DNA from: an uncultured Spartobacteria bacterium | GTDB taxonomy: Bacteria > Verrucomicrobiota > Verrucomicrobiia > Chthoniobacterales > Terrimicrobiaceae | NCBI GenBank assembly: GCA_937960895.1 | Contig: CALCJD010000146.1 | Coordinates: 1 to 64,000, forward strand | DNA: 64,000 nt | Direction of reading: 5' to 3' | Position numbers and translations under genes: made by a program | The notes under the pieces: generated by a model | What the model was told of the DNA's origin: nothing | Database searches by the model: none | What the model saw: only the letters and a program-made list of their open reading frames with translations | Shown here: one piece after another, positions 1 to 8,575 of the stretch | Position numbering within the stretch: the first letter of the stretch is position 1 | How the letters are laid out: each line of letters opens with the position of its first letter

Positions 1-1322
1 GTCAGCTGGCCCAGCCGGACGAGTTCCGCGGGAAAGGCAAACAGGTCGTTCACCTCCACCGGCTGACCGGAGGCCATGGACACATTCGCCGCAGCCCCGA
101 TGAGCAGCGAGGCGGCGCCCTGTTCGTGTCCGGCGCTGCGCATGAGCGGATCCGGCGGTGGATTGAGAGAAAAGATCTGTTCCTGCAGGAGGGGATCTCC
201 GCCGCCGTGCCCCCCCTCCAACCGGGGAACCGCAATCTCGCGGGGTTCGCCGAAGTGTTTCTGCAGGATCAGTCGGGTCGCAAAGCCGTCCCCCTCCGGT
301 CCCGCCTTTTCGTCCCCCTTGATGACGTGCCCGGCATGAGCCTCCTCGTATTCGATTCGTCCGCGGTCCCCGGAAATGGACGCACGAAATCCCTCGCGGG
401 GAGAGTAGGCATTCAGCGAATAGCTCACGACCGCTCCCGTGCGGTATTTGATGATGAGACTCATGGAGTCCTCGATGTCGATGCCGTCGCGAAAGACATT
501 CTGGTCGCGGATGTATCCGGTTTCCTCCTCGGCATCGAGATAAAGCGCCTTGAGCTGGGGGTCGCTGTCGAGCGTGAGCCGGAAGGGATCCGCGGCGGCC
601 TCGGGCGTGCCCGTGTATCGCGGATAGCGCGTCAGCGCCTCATCCCCCCGCTCGACGGCGTTCTTTTTGCCGTAAAAAACCAGTCCGCCCTCCGCAAAAA
701 CGCGGGAGGGAATGGCGTCGAGCCACCAATTCAACACGTCAAAGTGATGGGTCGACTTGTGCAGGAGAAGTCCGCCCGAGTACTTTTTGTAGCTGTGCCA
801 GCGGCGGAAATAATCCGCACCGTGCGAGGTATCGAGGAAGTACTCGAAATCGATGTGTCGCACCCGGCCGATCTCGCCGGCGGCAATCAGTTCGCGTACC
901 TTGCTGCTGCCCGGACCCCACCGCAAGTTGAACGTCGTGCGAACCCGTCGCCCCGTCCGCTGCACGGCATCGTAAATCTGGCGCCATTTGTCGGCGTCGA
1001 TGGTGAGCGGCTTCTCCGAAACCACGTCCGCGCCGAACTCGAGGCTCCGGACAATGTAGTGATGGTGCAGATAATCCGGCGTGCAGACGATCACCACGTC
1101 CGGTTTCTGTTCGGCCAGCATGCGGTCGAAGTCGTCATAAGTCGGCACCTCGGGAGCGCCGTACTGGCTGATCAGACGCTGTTGATGATAGGTGCGCCGC
1201 ACCCGGCTCGGATCGCACAGTCCGACCAGTTCGGCGCAGTCCCGGAACCGACTCACGATGGGATCAATGAACATGGGAATCCGCCCCCCGGTTCCCACCG
1301 CGGCATATTTGACTCTTTTCAT
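1..1322 (-). CDS. Gfo/Idh/MocA family NAD(P)-dependent oxidoreductase (3' end cut by window edge)
   Basis: About 440 residues are visible; the C-terminus runs off the left edge. The ATG at 1322 opens with a Rossmann nucleotide-binding loop (VGTGGR, residues 9-14). The family EKP motif follows at residues 103-105, and a His/Asp-rich segment (HKSTHHFDVLNWW, near residue 187) sits where the catalytic residues lie in this family. Members oxidise or reduce sugars, sugar acids or inositols with NAD(P)H, or act as glycosidases through transient oxidation. The gene starts 8 bp after the upstream permease fusion on the same strand, so it probably belongs to the leftward amino-sugar operon that begins at nagB. 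The substrate cannot be read from sequence. Confidence 0.9.
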   Translation of the reverse strand, partial: MKRVKYAAVGTGGRIPMFIDPIVSRFRDCAELVGLCDPSRVRRTYHQQRLISQYGAPEVPTYDDFDRMLAEQKPDVVIVCTPDYLHHHYIVRSLEFGADVVSEKPLTIDADKWRQIYDAVQRTGRRVRTTFNLRWGPGSSKVRELIAAGEIGRVRHIDFEYFLDTSHGADYFRRWHSYKKYSGGLLLHKSTHHFDVLNWWLDAIPSRVFAEGGLVFYGKKNAVERGDEALTRYPRYTGTPEAAADPFRLTLDSDPQLKALYLDAEEETGYIRDQNVFRDGIDIEDSMSLIIKYRTGAVVSYSLNAYSPREGFRASISGDRGRIEYEEAHAGHVIKGDEKAGPEGDGFATRLILQKHFGEPREIAVPRLEGGHGGGDPLLQEQIFSLNPPPDPLMRSAGHEQGAASLLIGAAANVSMASGQPVEVNDLFAFPAELVRLGQL

Positions 1323-1330
1323 AAGGTTTT

Positions 1331-3700
1331 CTAACGGCCTCCGCCCCGGAATTCCATCCGGCTCAGACGTCTCAGCTGGATGAGGGCAAAGCCGACCAGC
1401 ATCGAACCGAGAATCCACGCCATGGCGGTGGCCGGTCCGAACTGAAGAAACATGAAGGCCTGGTAAAAGATTCGCAGCGCCGCCACTTCGGTCGCGCCGT
1501 TGGGGCCGCCTCCGGTCATGATCAGGATGTTCTGCGACGACTGAAAGGCGGCCATGACCGCCCCCACAAAGTTGATGACAATCAGCGGCATCAGGGCCGG
1601 CAGGACGATGAGCTGGGTTTTGCGGAAAAATCCCGCCCCGTCGATTTCCGCCGCTTCAAACTGCTCCTCCGGAATGGTTTTCAGCGCCGCCAGGTAGATC
1701 AGACAACCCGGACCGGCCCCGGCCCAGATGCCCGGAATCACGCAGGCCAGCATGGCAAGGTGCGGGTCCTCCGGCCAGGCGCGCTGCATGGGTAAGCCGA
1801 GCATGCGGAGCACCTCGTTGACCATGCCGTCCGCCCCGAAGAACTGCTTCCAGAGCACAAAGACCGCCGTGCCGGTGAGGAGCGCGGGCAGATAATAGAT
1901 CACCCGGAAGAGCACGGTGTGCCGCGGCGTGAGGTGAAGGAAATACGCAAGAAGGATCGGGGTCACGAAACCGACCGTCAGCATCCAGAACGCAAAATGC
2001 GCCGTCGCAAACATGGAGGTCCAGAACCGCGGATCGAAAAGAACGTTGGCGAAGTTGTCGATGCCGACGAAGGTCGACTTGAGAAGAAGCTGATAGTCGA
2101 GGAGCGCCATCCACGCCCCGCGCACCAGGGGCACGTAACTCCAGAGCAGGGCGAGGCCAATCGGCACGATCAGGAGTGCCCAGGCGACCGCGGCCCTCGC
2201 GCCACGGGCGGAGGTCGACACCCGACCGGCGGCGGAAAACGAGTGCATGATCATCCGTCCCACCACCACAAAAGCCACCACCATCACCGCAACGACCGCC
2301 CAGGCCACGATCCGCCGGACCTTCATTTTTTCCGGCGGAATGATGCCCAGCATGCGTTCGTTGGTGGCCGCGACCCCCTTTTGGAGGATGGCTTTGATTT
2401 CCCGGCGCATCGCTTCGTCATCGCCCGCCTTCCAGGCGGCGGCCACGGCCGGACTCAGCAGGATCTGGTCAAGCGGATACGTCATCTCGAGGTACACCAG
2501 ATCGCAGTTCTTTCCGAAGGGCTCGGGTTTGCCGTTGGCCATGGCCAGGTCAATTTCCTCCTCGAGCCCCTCCTCGCTCAGGTCGGCCAGAGCCCCGTAG
2601 CCAAAGCGGCGGAGATCGGAGGGATTGATCTGATTGACCATGCCCAGCTCCACCATCGTCGCGGTGCGGATGCGCCGGGCCTCCTCGCCTCCGTAAAAGG
2701 CGATGAACTTCCAGGCGGCGGCGCGCACCGCCGGATCCTTCACTCCGCCGAAGATGCCCATCATGTTGGCATTGATTTCCGACCCCCGCTGACCGGTCGG
2801 CCCCTTCGGCACGGCGCCGAATCCCCAGATGTTCGGATCCAGATTGATGGAACTGCCGATGTACCCGAACTGCATGCCGATTCTCCGGCTTTCGCTCGTT
2901 GCCATCCACTCGGAGAGAGACCCCCGGGTGGCCACCCGCTCGCCCTCCACCAGACGGTAATAAAAGGCAAACGCGGATGTCGCCTCGTCGGAATCAAAGA
3001 CCGCCCGCCAGTCATTGGGGGCCACCTCTTCGACCGCTTCGGCGCCGGCCGACCAAAGGAAGTTCATCAGGTTCCACGAGGCCTGCTGACCGGAGTAAAG
3101 AACGATCCCCTTGTTGCGGGAATCGAGGGCGTTGATCTTTTTCGCAAACTCGACGAGTTCCTCCCAATCCTGCGGGGCGCGCACCGGCAGGCCCGCCTGG
3201 CGAAAGAGCGGTTTGTTGTAATACAAACCCATCACCAGATACTGGAACGGCATCGCGTAATAATGCTCCTTCCCATTCGGGCCCGGACGCCGAATCACCG
3301 GTTCGATCTGCGGGAGGACACGGCGCTGCAACCAACCCGGGTCCTTCCGTTCCTCCTCCGCGATGAACTCGTCCAGCGGGTACAAAAATCCCTGACGGAC
3401 ATAGCCGTCGATCTTGCGGAAGTTGACATACAGCACGTCCGGCGCGATGCCGCCGGCAATCATCATCAGCGGTCCGATCTCCGAGCCCAGACCCTCCATC
3501 TTCAAGCCGCTGACCGGCTCAAGATGAATGTCGGGATACCGCTTCCGGAATTCCTGCAGGACACGAAAATTGGCGATGTCGCTGGGGGAGCTCGAATTCC
3601 CCGTCGGCAAACCAAACACCCGAACGGTGACGCCCGGGCCTTCCGCCGCCCAGGCGGAGGTGACCAAAACAAGAAGGGTGAAAAGAAGACCTCGGATCAT
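1331..3700 (-). CDS. Fused ABC sugar-binding protein and MalF-type permease
   Basis: A 789-residue protein joining two parts normally encoded separately. Residues 1-19 form a signal peptide ending AWA. Residues about 22-455 are a family-1 solute-binding domain (sugar type). A transmembrane segment (465-483) and a short Arg-rich, probably cytoplasmic linker (485-503) lead into a MalF-like permease domain with six or so helices and the EAA loop that docks the ATPase (679-703). The topology is self-consistent: binding domain outside, linker inside. The start is the ATG at 3700, which overlaps the stop of the preceding permease gene as ATGA; the reading frame stays open further upstream, but that part reads through the neighbour's sequence. 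No ATPase gene is nearby, so a shared MsmX/MalK-type ATPase is likely. Confidence 0.9.
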   Translation of the reverse strand: MIRGLLFTLLVLVTSAWAAEGPGVTVRVFGLPTGNSSSPSDIANFRVLQEFRKRYPDIHLEPVSGLKMEGLGSEIGPLMMIAGGIAPDVLYVNFRKIDGYVRQGFLYPLDEFIAEEERKDPGWLQRRVLPQIEPVIRRPGPNGKEHYYAMPFQYLVMGLYYNKPLFRQAGLPVRAPQDWEELVEFAKKINALDSRNKGIVLYSGQQASWNLMNFLWSAGAEAVEEVAPNDWRAVFDSDEATSAFAFYYRLVEGERVATRGSLSEWMATSESRRIGMQFGYIGSSINLDPNIWGFGAVPKGPTGQRGSEINANMMGIFGGVKDPAVRAAAWKFIAFYGGEEARRIRTATMVELGMVNQINPSDLRRFGYGALADLSEEGLEEEIDLAMANGKPEPFGKNCDLVYLEMTYPLDQILLSPAVAAAWKAGDDEAMRREIKAILQKGVAATNERMLGIIPPEKMKVRRIVAWAVVAVMVVAFVVVGRMIMHSFSAAGRVSTSARGARAAVAWALLIVPIGLALLWSYVPLVRGAWMALLDYQLLLKSTFVGIDNFANVLFDPRFWTSMFATAHFAFWMLTVGFVTPILLAYFLHLTPRHTVLFRVIYYLPALLTGTAVFVLWKQFFGADGMVNEVLRMLGLPMQRAWPEDPHLAMLACVIPGIWAGAGPGCLIYLAALKTIPEEQFEAAEIDGAGFFRKTQLIVLPALMPLIVINFVGAVMAAFQSSQNILIMTGGGPNGATEVAALRIFYQAFMFLQFGPATAMAWILGSMLVGFALIQLRRLSRMEFRGGGR

Positions 3701-5406
3701 TTTTCGGACGGCACGACAATGCCTCGCAGGATGACGTTCTGGGCACACAGGTAGACCACCAGCGTGGGCACGGCCGTAATGAGCAGAGAGGCGTAGATGA
3801 TGCCCGGCCCGGCCGTCTGGCGAAGCTGGTAAATCCAGACCATGAGAGTCCACATCTTCTGTTCGGGGGCGAGGATGAGGGCGAAGAAAAAGGCGCTGTA
3901 CGCGCTGATGAAGGCGTTCAGGGCGATGACCGCGAGAATCGGCCGGGACAGGCTCATTGTGAAGCCCCAGAAAATCTGCCATTCGTTGGCCCCGTCGATG
4001 TCCGCCGCCTCATAAAGTTCCCGGGGCAGGCTGTCGAAAAATCCCTTGAGCAGGAAAATGGAAAACCCGTTGACCAATCCGGGCAGAACCAGGGCGCCGA
4101 AGGTGTTCAGGAGTCCGAGCTCCTTCAACATGAGAAAGTTCGGAATCATCGCCACCTCGGCGGGAAAGGCGATCGTCGCAAGGAAAAAGAGAAGGATCTG
4201 GTAACTTTGCCTGAGGCGAAACCGCGACAGGGCATAGGCCGCCAGCGGATTGACGGTCAGCGCGCCCACCACGGTCAACACCACAAGAATCGCCGTGTTG
4301 CGGACCCCGTTGCCCTGGATGGCCACTTCGTCCAGGACGTAGATGTAGTTCTGCACCGCGAACTGCCAGCGCCAGAATCCCTTCGCGGCTTGGAAGTCCC
4401 TCCAGTCGGCGGCCCGCTGGGGAATCCGGGCGTCGGCCACACCCCGTTCCGCCGCCCAATCGGCAAACGCCCGATCCACACTGATCACCTTCAGATGTTC
4501 CGGAAGGGCTTCACTGCGCACAAAATCCACCCGGCTGCGCCCACTCGCCTTCCAGGCCGCCTCCCCTTCGGGCGTCAACTCGACAAAGGCCGGATTGAGG
4601 ATTTCCCGGACAAAACGCGCCCAGGGTTCCCCGCCCACCGCGGGCATGGTCGCGGGAAACGGCACCTCCGCATAGGAGGCGTAGGACGTGCCCATCGCAC
4701 TGTTGTAGGCGGCCACATCCTCCCCGAACACCCGGGGCAGAAAGACGGCCCGGTAAAACCCGCCGACATCCCAAGGCAACCGCCGGTCGATCGGGAGCGT
4801 GGTCATGTATTCCGCCAACTTCTCCTCCAGCGGACTGCTGACGTCGACAAGCGTGATGCGGCTCTGGCGCGGCGGGAGAATCGCCGTCACCTGCTTCACT
4901 TCGAGAGTCAGGGCATCGTTCAGCCGGGCCAGACTGCCACCATACTGTGCAAGGAGCCACCGCCGGAAATTGCGGTTCTCCAGTGACGCCTCCCGATTGT
5001 TGGCCCGGGTAAAGGCCAACCCGGCCTCCCCGGTGGTGAGCCCTCCCCGGGAGGCGAGAAATTCATCCCAGAGACGCAGCATCTCCGACGGCGCACCGTC
5101 CTTCTCCGGCTCATACGGCGGATCGTAAAAATCCAGGGACGGATCCGACCACGCCATTTTGAAGTTGTCGATCGCCCCGCCGTAACGGGCATCAAGATAG
5201 CGGGCCCAGAGCGCCTTCTCACTGACGAGGAACTTCGGATAAAACGAGAGGCTCTCGATGTCGTACATGCCCGACATCGAACCCGAAAGGGTCAGAATGA
5301 GGGGCAGAATCATGGTCAACGCCCCGGCAACCAGCATCAGGTAGATCGTGTTCAGGATCACCTTGACGGAGCCGGAGCGCCGCGAGATCGGGGAGAAAAA
5401 GCTCAC
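3697..5406 (-). CDS. MalG-type sugar ABC permease with large extracytoplasmic insert
   Basis: 569 residues, about twice the usual MalG length. Helix 1 lies at about residues 15-42. Residues about 45-365 are soluble and rich in Trp, Tyr, Pro and charged residues. The remaining helices resume at about 368 (VRNTAILVVLTVVG), with an EAA loop at 463-491 (ELYEAADIDGANEW). The extra 320 residues therefore sit between TM1 and TM2 on the outer face, where they could contact substrate or the tethered binding domain of the next gene. The gene follows nagB by 9 bp and overlaps the fusion gene by 4 bp, so the three are co-transcribed and the two permease chains probably form one transporter. Confidence 0.88.
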   Translation of the reverse strand: MSFFSPISRRSGSVKVILNTIYLMLVAGALTMILPLILTLSGSMSGMYDIESLSFYPKFLVSEKALWARYLDARYGGAIDNFKMAWSDPSLDFYDPPYEPEKDGAPSEMLRLWDEFLASRGGLTTGEAGLAFTRANNREASLENRNFRRWLLAQYGGSLARLNDALTLEVKQVTAILPPRQSRITLVDVSSPLEEKLAEYMTTLPIDRRLPWDVGGFYRAVFLPRVFGEDVAAYNSAMGTSYASYAEVPFPATMPAVGGEPWARFVREILNPAFVELTPEGEAAWKASGRSRVDFVRSEALPEHLKVISVDRAFADWAAERGVADARIPQRAADWRDFQAAKGFWRWQFAVQNYIYVLDEVAIQGNGVRNTAILVVLTVVGALTVNPLAAYALSRFRLRQSYQILLFFLATIAFPAEVAMIPNFLMLKELGLLNTFGALVLPGLVNGFSIFLLKGFFDSLPRELYEAADIDGANEWQIFWGFTMSLSRPILAVIALNAFISAYSAFFFALILAPEQKMWTLMVWIYQLRQTAGPGIIYASLLITAVPTLVVYLCAQNVILRGIVVPSEK

Positions 5407-5415
5407 GCGCCGAAA

Positions 5416-6231
5416 TCAGCTCTGACCGGACCAAAGGCTCTCGGGAAGCAGACTCGCCGAATCCGCATCGAGGAACAGCGTGCAATGGCCCACCGTCCGC
5501 AAATGCGATCCGGGACAGGCCGTAGTGATGGGACCGGTCAGCGAGTTCAGAACGGCGTTCGCCTTGCGCTTCTCCGGCACGATGGCCAGCATGTAGCCCA
5601 CGCGGCAAAGCGCCGGAATCGTCAGGGAAATCGCATACTGCGGCACGGCGTCCACGTTCGGAAAATGTCCCTCGCCGACCTGCTGACGGCGGCAGGCCTC
5701 GTCCAGCTTCACAATCTTGACCAGCCGGGGATCTTCAAAATCGGCCACCGGCGGGTCATTGAAGGCCAGGTGACCGTTTTCGCCGATGCCCAGGCAGCAC
5801 AGGTCGATCGGCTGGGCGGAGAGAAGCGCGGAATACCGCTCGCACTCGGCAATCGGCTCCAGCGCGTCCCCCTCGATGTAATGAAACACCTTCGCCTTCA
5901 CCCGGGACTCGACCCGGTCCTTCATGTATCGGCGAAAACTGGCCGAATGCGTCTCGGGCAGGCCGAGATATTCGTCCATGTGAAAAAGCGTGATTTTCGA
6001 CCAGTCGAGATTCCAATCCTTCCCCTGCCCCGCAATCAAAGCCTCAAGAAAGGCGATCTGCGAATTGCCCGTGGCCAGGATCGCGGCGGCCTCCCCGCGC
6101 TCGGCCAGCGCGGCTCCCAATTTCCCGGCGGCCATCGCGGCGGCGCTCCGGGCCATGTCCTGAAGGTTGGCGTGAACGGAAACCGAAAGGGCCCCGCAGC
6201 GGAATTGGGAGGATGACGCTTTTTCGCTCAT
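5416..6231 (-). CDS. nagB: Glucosamine-6-phosphate deaminase
   Basis: 271 residues, normal for NagB. The enzyme converts glucosamine-6-phosphate to fructose-6-phosphate and ammonia in the cytoplasm. Visible signatures are the phosphate-binding ATGNSQ segment (about 53-58), FHMDEYLGL with the catalytic Asp/Glu region, and LGIGENGHLAFNDPP, which carries the catalytic Glu/His pair. It is the first gene of the leftward operon with the two transporter genes and the oxidoreductase, and it is divergent from nagA across a 46-bp gap. The pairing of deaminase and deacetylase argues for N-acetylglucosamine (chitin or peptidoglycan) or a related amino sugar as the substrate of the locus. Confidence 0.95.
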   Translation of the reverse strand: MSEKASSSQFRCGALSVSVHANLQDMARSAAAMAAGKLGAALAERGEAAAILATGNSQIAFLEALIAGQGKDWNLDWSKITLFHMDEYLGLPETHSASFRRYMKDRVESRVKAKVFHYIEGDALEPIAECERYSALLSAQPIDLCCLGIGENGHLAFNDPPVADFEDPRLVKIVKLDEACRRQQVGEGHFPNVDAVPQYAISLTIPALCRVGYMLAIVPEKRKANAVLNSLTGPITTACPGSHLRTVGHCTLFLDADSASLLPESLWSGQS

Positions 6232-6248
6232 AAGAATCTTCTTTTAAA

Positions 6249-6266
6249 AACTAGCACGTGCTATTT
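6249..6266. promoter_or_regulatory. Probable LacI-family operator between nagB and nagA
   Basis: The perfect 12-bp palindrome TAGCACGTGCTA (6252-6263) extends to 18 bp with one mismatched pair and has the central CG typical of LacI/PurR operators. It lies in the 46-bp gap between the divergent starts of nagB and nagA, 15 bp before nagA, so one bound dimer could block both transcription units. The LacI-type gene at 7452 is the obvious candidate binder. Binding is inferred. Confidence 0.7.
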
Positions 6267-6277
6267 ATTAGTCCCCG

Positions 6278-7408
6278 ATGGGACATACAAGCGAAAAAAG
6301 TCAGCCGGTCTGTCTTTCTCCCGCCGGGGAAGGTTCCGCCGTCGTCCGTCACTATCGTGACGGCACTCCCCACGTGGCCGAGTGGAATGCATCCGGACTG
6401 GTCGGCCTGAAACCCGCGCCGGGCGCCGATCCGGGCGGCCACTGGATTGCGCCGGGGTTGTTCGATCTTCAGGTGAACGGGTATGCCGGTGTGGATTTCC
6501 AGCGGGAGTGTTCGCGGGAGGATCTGCACACCGCGGCCGCGGCCCTGCGTCGCGACGGTTGTTTGCGAACCCTGCTCACGCTGATCACCTGTCCCTGGGA
6601 GGAAATGCTCCACAAGGTGAAAACCCTGCGCGCCCTGATCCGCAATGACCGGACCCTGGACCGCGCCTTTCCCGGCTGGCACATCGAGGGCCCCTTTCTT
6701 TGCGACCGTCCGGGATTTTCCGGCGCCCACAATCCCCGCTGGATGCGCGACCCGCGTCCGGGGGACATCCGGGAATTGAAGTCCGCGGTGGAGAACGATC
6801 CGGTTTTGTTGACCCTCGCACCGGAGCGTCCGGGTTCGGTGGAGGCGATCCGGGCGGCGGTGGAGTGCGGATTTGTCGTCAGCTTCGGCCACACCGACGT
6901 TGATGCCGCGCGGCTGCGTGCGGCGCGGGAGGCCGGGGGCCGGGCGTTCACCCATCTCGGAAACGGCTGCCCGCAGCAACTGGATCGCCACGACAACATT
7001 CTCTGGCGCGTGCTGGACGACAACATCCTCACGGCGGGCATCATTCCCGACACCCATCATGTCTCCCCGCCCCTGTTCCGTCTGCTGCATCGAGTGACGG
7101 ATGCCTCCCGGATTTACTGGACGACCGACGCCATGGCCGCGGCGGGCGCGCCGGAAGGACGCTACACGATCGGCGAGACGGAACTTCAGGTCGGCGCGGA
7201 CCGGGTGGTGCGCAATCCGCAGACCAACAGCTTTGCCGGCTCGGCCCTCGAACCCATCGAGGGAATCCGCCGGGGCGCCCGGATGCTGGGACTGTCGTGG
7301 CGGAAGGTCTGGGATTATTTCTCCGTTCATCCCGCGGGATTGATGAACCTCCCCGGCGATCTGGTCCCGGGATCGCCGGCGGGTTTCTGCCTCCTGCACG
7401 AAGATTAG
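6278..7408 (+). CDS. nagA: N-acetylglucosamine-6-phosphate deacetylase
   Basis: 376 residues, an amidohydrolase-superfamily enzyme that removes acetate from GlcNAc-6-phosphate to give the NagB substrate. Landmarks are APGLFDLQVNGYAG (about 58-71; the QxN metal-site variant also seen in Escherichia coli NagA), the metal-ligand motif HIEGPF (135-140), SFGHTD, AFTHLGNG, and TTDAM with the catalytic Asp. The order and spacing match NagA. The ATG at 6278 lies 15 bp past the palindromic operator. The gene is followed by a LacI-type regulator 43 bp downstream on the same strand. Confidence 0.94.
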   Translation: MGHTSEKSQPVCLSPAGEGSAVVRHYRDGTPHVAEWNASGLVGLKPAPGADPGGHWIAPGLFDLQVNGYAGVDFQRECSREDLHTAAAALRRDGCLRTLLTLITCPWEEMLHKVKTLRALIRNDRTLDRAFPGWHIEGPFLCDRPGFSGAHNPRWMRDPRPGDIRELKSAVENDPVLLTLAPERPGSVEAIRAAVECGFVVSFGHTDVDAARLRAAREAGGRAFTHLGNGCPQQLDRHDNILWRVLDDNILTAGIIPDTHHVSPPLFRLLHRVTDASRIYWTTDAMAAAGAPEGRYTIGETELQVGADRVVRNPQTNSFAGSALEPIEGIRRGARMLGLSWRKVWDYFSVHPAGLMNLPGDLVPGSPAGFCLLHED

Positions 7409-7451
7409 CGGTTGTCTTTCCCCACCCACCCGCGCATTTTCCGCTTCCCAA

Positions 7452-8549
7452 ATGGCCAGCACCACTCAGGCCGAAATCGCCCAACGGCTCGGACTTTCCC
7501 GCTCGACGGTGGCCGCGGCGCTCAACCCGCACTCGCCCGTCAAACTGCGGGACGAGACACGGCAACTCGTGCTCGCGGAGGCCGAACGCCTCAACTATCG
7601 CCCGCACCGCTATGCCCAGATCATGCGCGTGGGCCGGAGCGGCGTCATCGGCGTCTACCATTTCGGCGGCCTCCATCAGGTCGCGGCGGAACGGGTCTGG
7701 TTCGCCTCCCAGGCCATTCAAAGGGCCGGATACCAGGTGCTGGCCAACGACGCCTCGTGGAATCCGGAGGGCGTGAAAGCGGGCTGCGGGGCCATGATTG
7801 ATGCCCGCGTCGAAGGCGTGATCATTGCCGGTCTGAACGATCCGATGACGGTGGAGGAAATGAAGAGTTTGCGCGACGCCAAAATTCCGATGGTCACCCT
7901 CAGCGGTGTGGAGATTCCGAAAACGCCGCAAATCCGCGGCGATGCCGCGACGGCGTTTGAGCAACTCACCCGTCATCTCATCCGTCTGGGCCGGCGCCGT
8001 CTCCTGCTTTTCTTCCATCTCGTCCATCAAGGCACCACCCTGTGGACCGGCCAGGAACGGCTCGATGGATTTCGCGCCGCACTCGCGGCGGCGGGCGGGC
8101 GTGTAGTGACGCGGTTTTCGGGTTCGCGCCGCGGCCTCGAAGGCCGGGCCGTCGGACTCGAACTGGCCATGGACCGTTTCGACCCGTTTCAGGTTCCGAG
8201 GGAGATTCTGCCCTCCCTGCTCGATGACGGTCCGCCGCCGGACGCCATCCTCTGCTCCAACGACGACTGGGCGATCGGCACGCTTGCCGTTTTGCGCGAG
8301 CGCGGTTGCCGCGTGCCGGCGGATATTGCGGTGACCGGATACGACAACATCTCGGTGGGTGCCTATCTGGACGTACCGCTCACCACCGTGGCCCAGCCCA
8401 GCAAGGCCATGGCGGAGCGGGCCGTCGAACTGCTGCTGAAAAAGATCCGGGGCGGCCGGGTCCCCACGGGTCCCGTCAAGTTCGGTTGCGAACTGGTCAT
8501 TCGCGAATCCTGCGGCGCCCGGCTCCTCCGGCAAAAAGCCGGCGGTTGA
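7452..8549 (+). CDS. LacI-family transcriptional regulator of the amino-sugar locus
   Basis: 365 residues. The N-terminal helix-turn-helix (about 4-25, TTQAEIAQRLGLSRSTVAAAL) and the adjoining hinge-type segment (RLNYRPHRYAQIM) are typical of LacI/GalR proteins. The rest is a periplasmic-binding-like effector domain ending with the family's SNDDWAIGTL and VTGYDN signatures. The gene lies directly behind nagA and probably represses both arms through the TAGCACGTGCTA palindrome. The effector is likely an amino-sugar phosphate or the imported sugar, but this is inference. It ends 26 bp before the convergent histidine kinase gene. Confidence 0.9.
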   Translation: MASTTQAEIAQRLGLSRSTVAAALNPHSPVKLRDETRQLVLAEAERLNYRPHRYAQIMRVGRSGVIGVYHFGGLHQVAAERVWFASQAIQRAGYQVLANDASWNPEGVKAGCGAMIDARVEGVIIAGLNDPMTVEEMKSLRDAKIPMVTLSGVEIPKTPQIRGDAATAFEQLTRHLIRLGRRRLLLFFHLVHQGTTLWTGQERLDGFRAALAAAGGRVVTRFSGSRRGLEGRAVGLELAMDRFDPFQVPREILPSLLDDGPPPDAILCSNDDWAIGTLAVLRERGCRVPADIAVTGYDNISVGAYLDVPLTTVAQPSKAMAERAVELLLKKIRGGRVPTGPVKFGCELVIRESCGARLLRQKAGG

Positions 8550-8575
8550 ACCTGCGGCTCCCGAAGCGGGCGCCA

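Noticed and set aside
3701..3982. A 94-residue upstream extension of the binding-protein/permease fusion
   Set aside because: It precedes an obvious signal peptide and lies over the MalG-type gene; the residues are Arg/His-rich with no homology.
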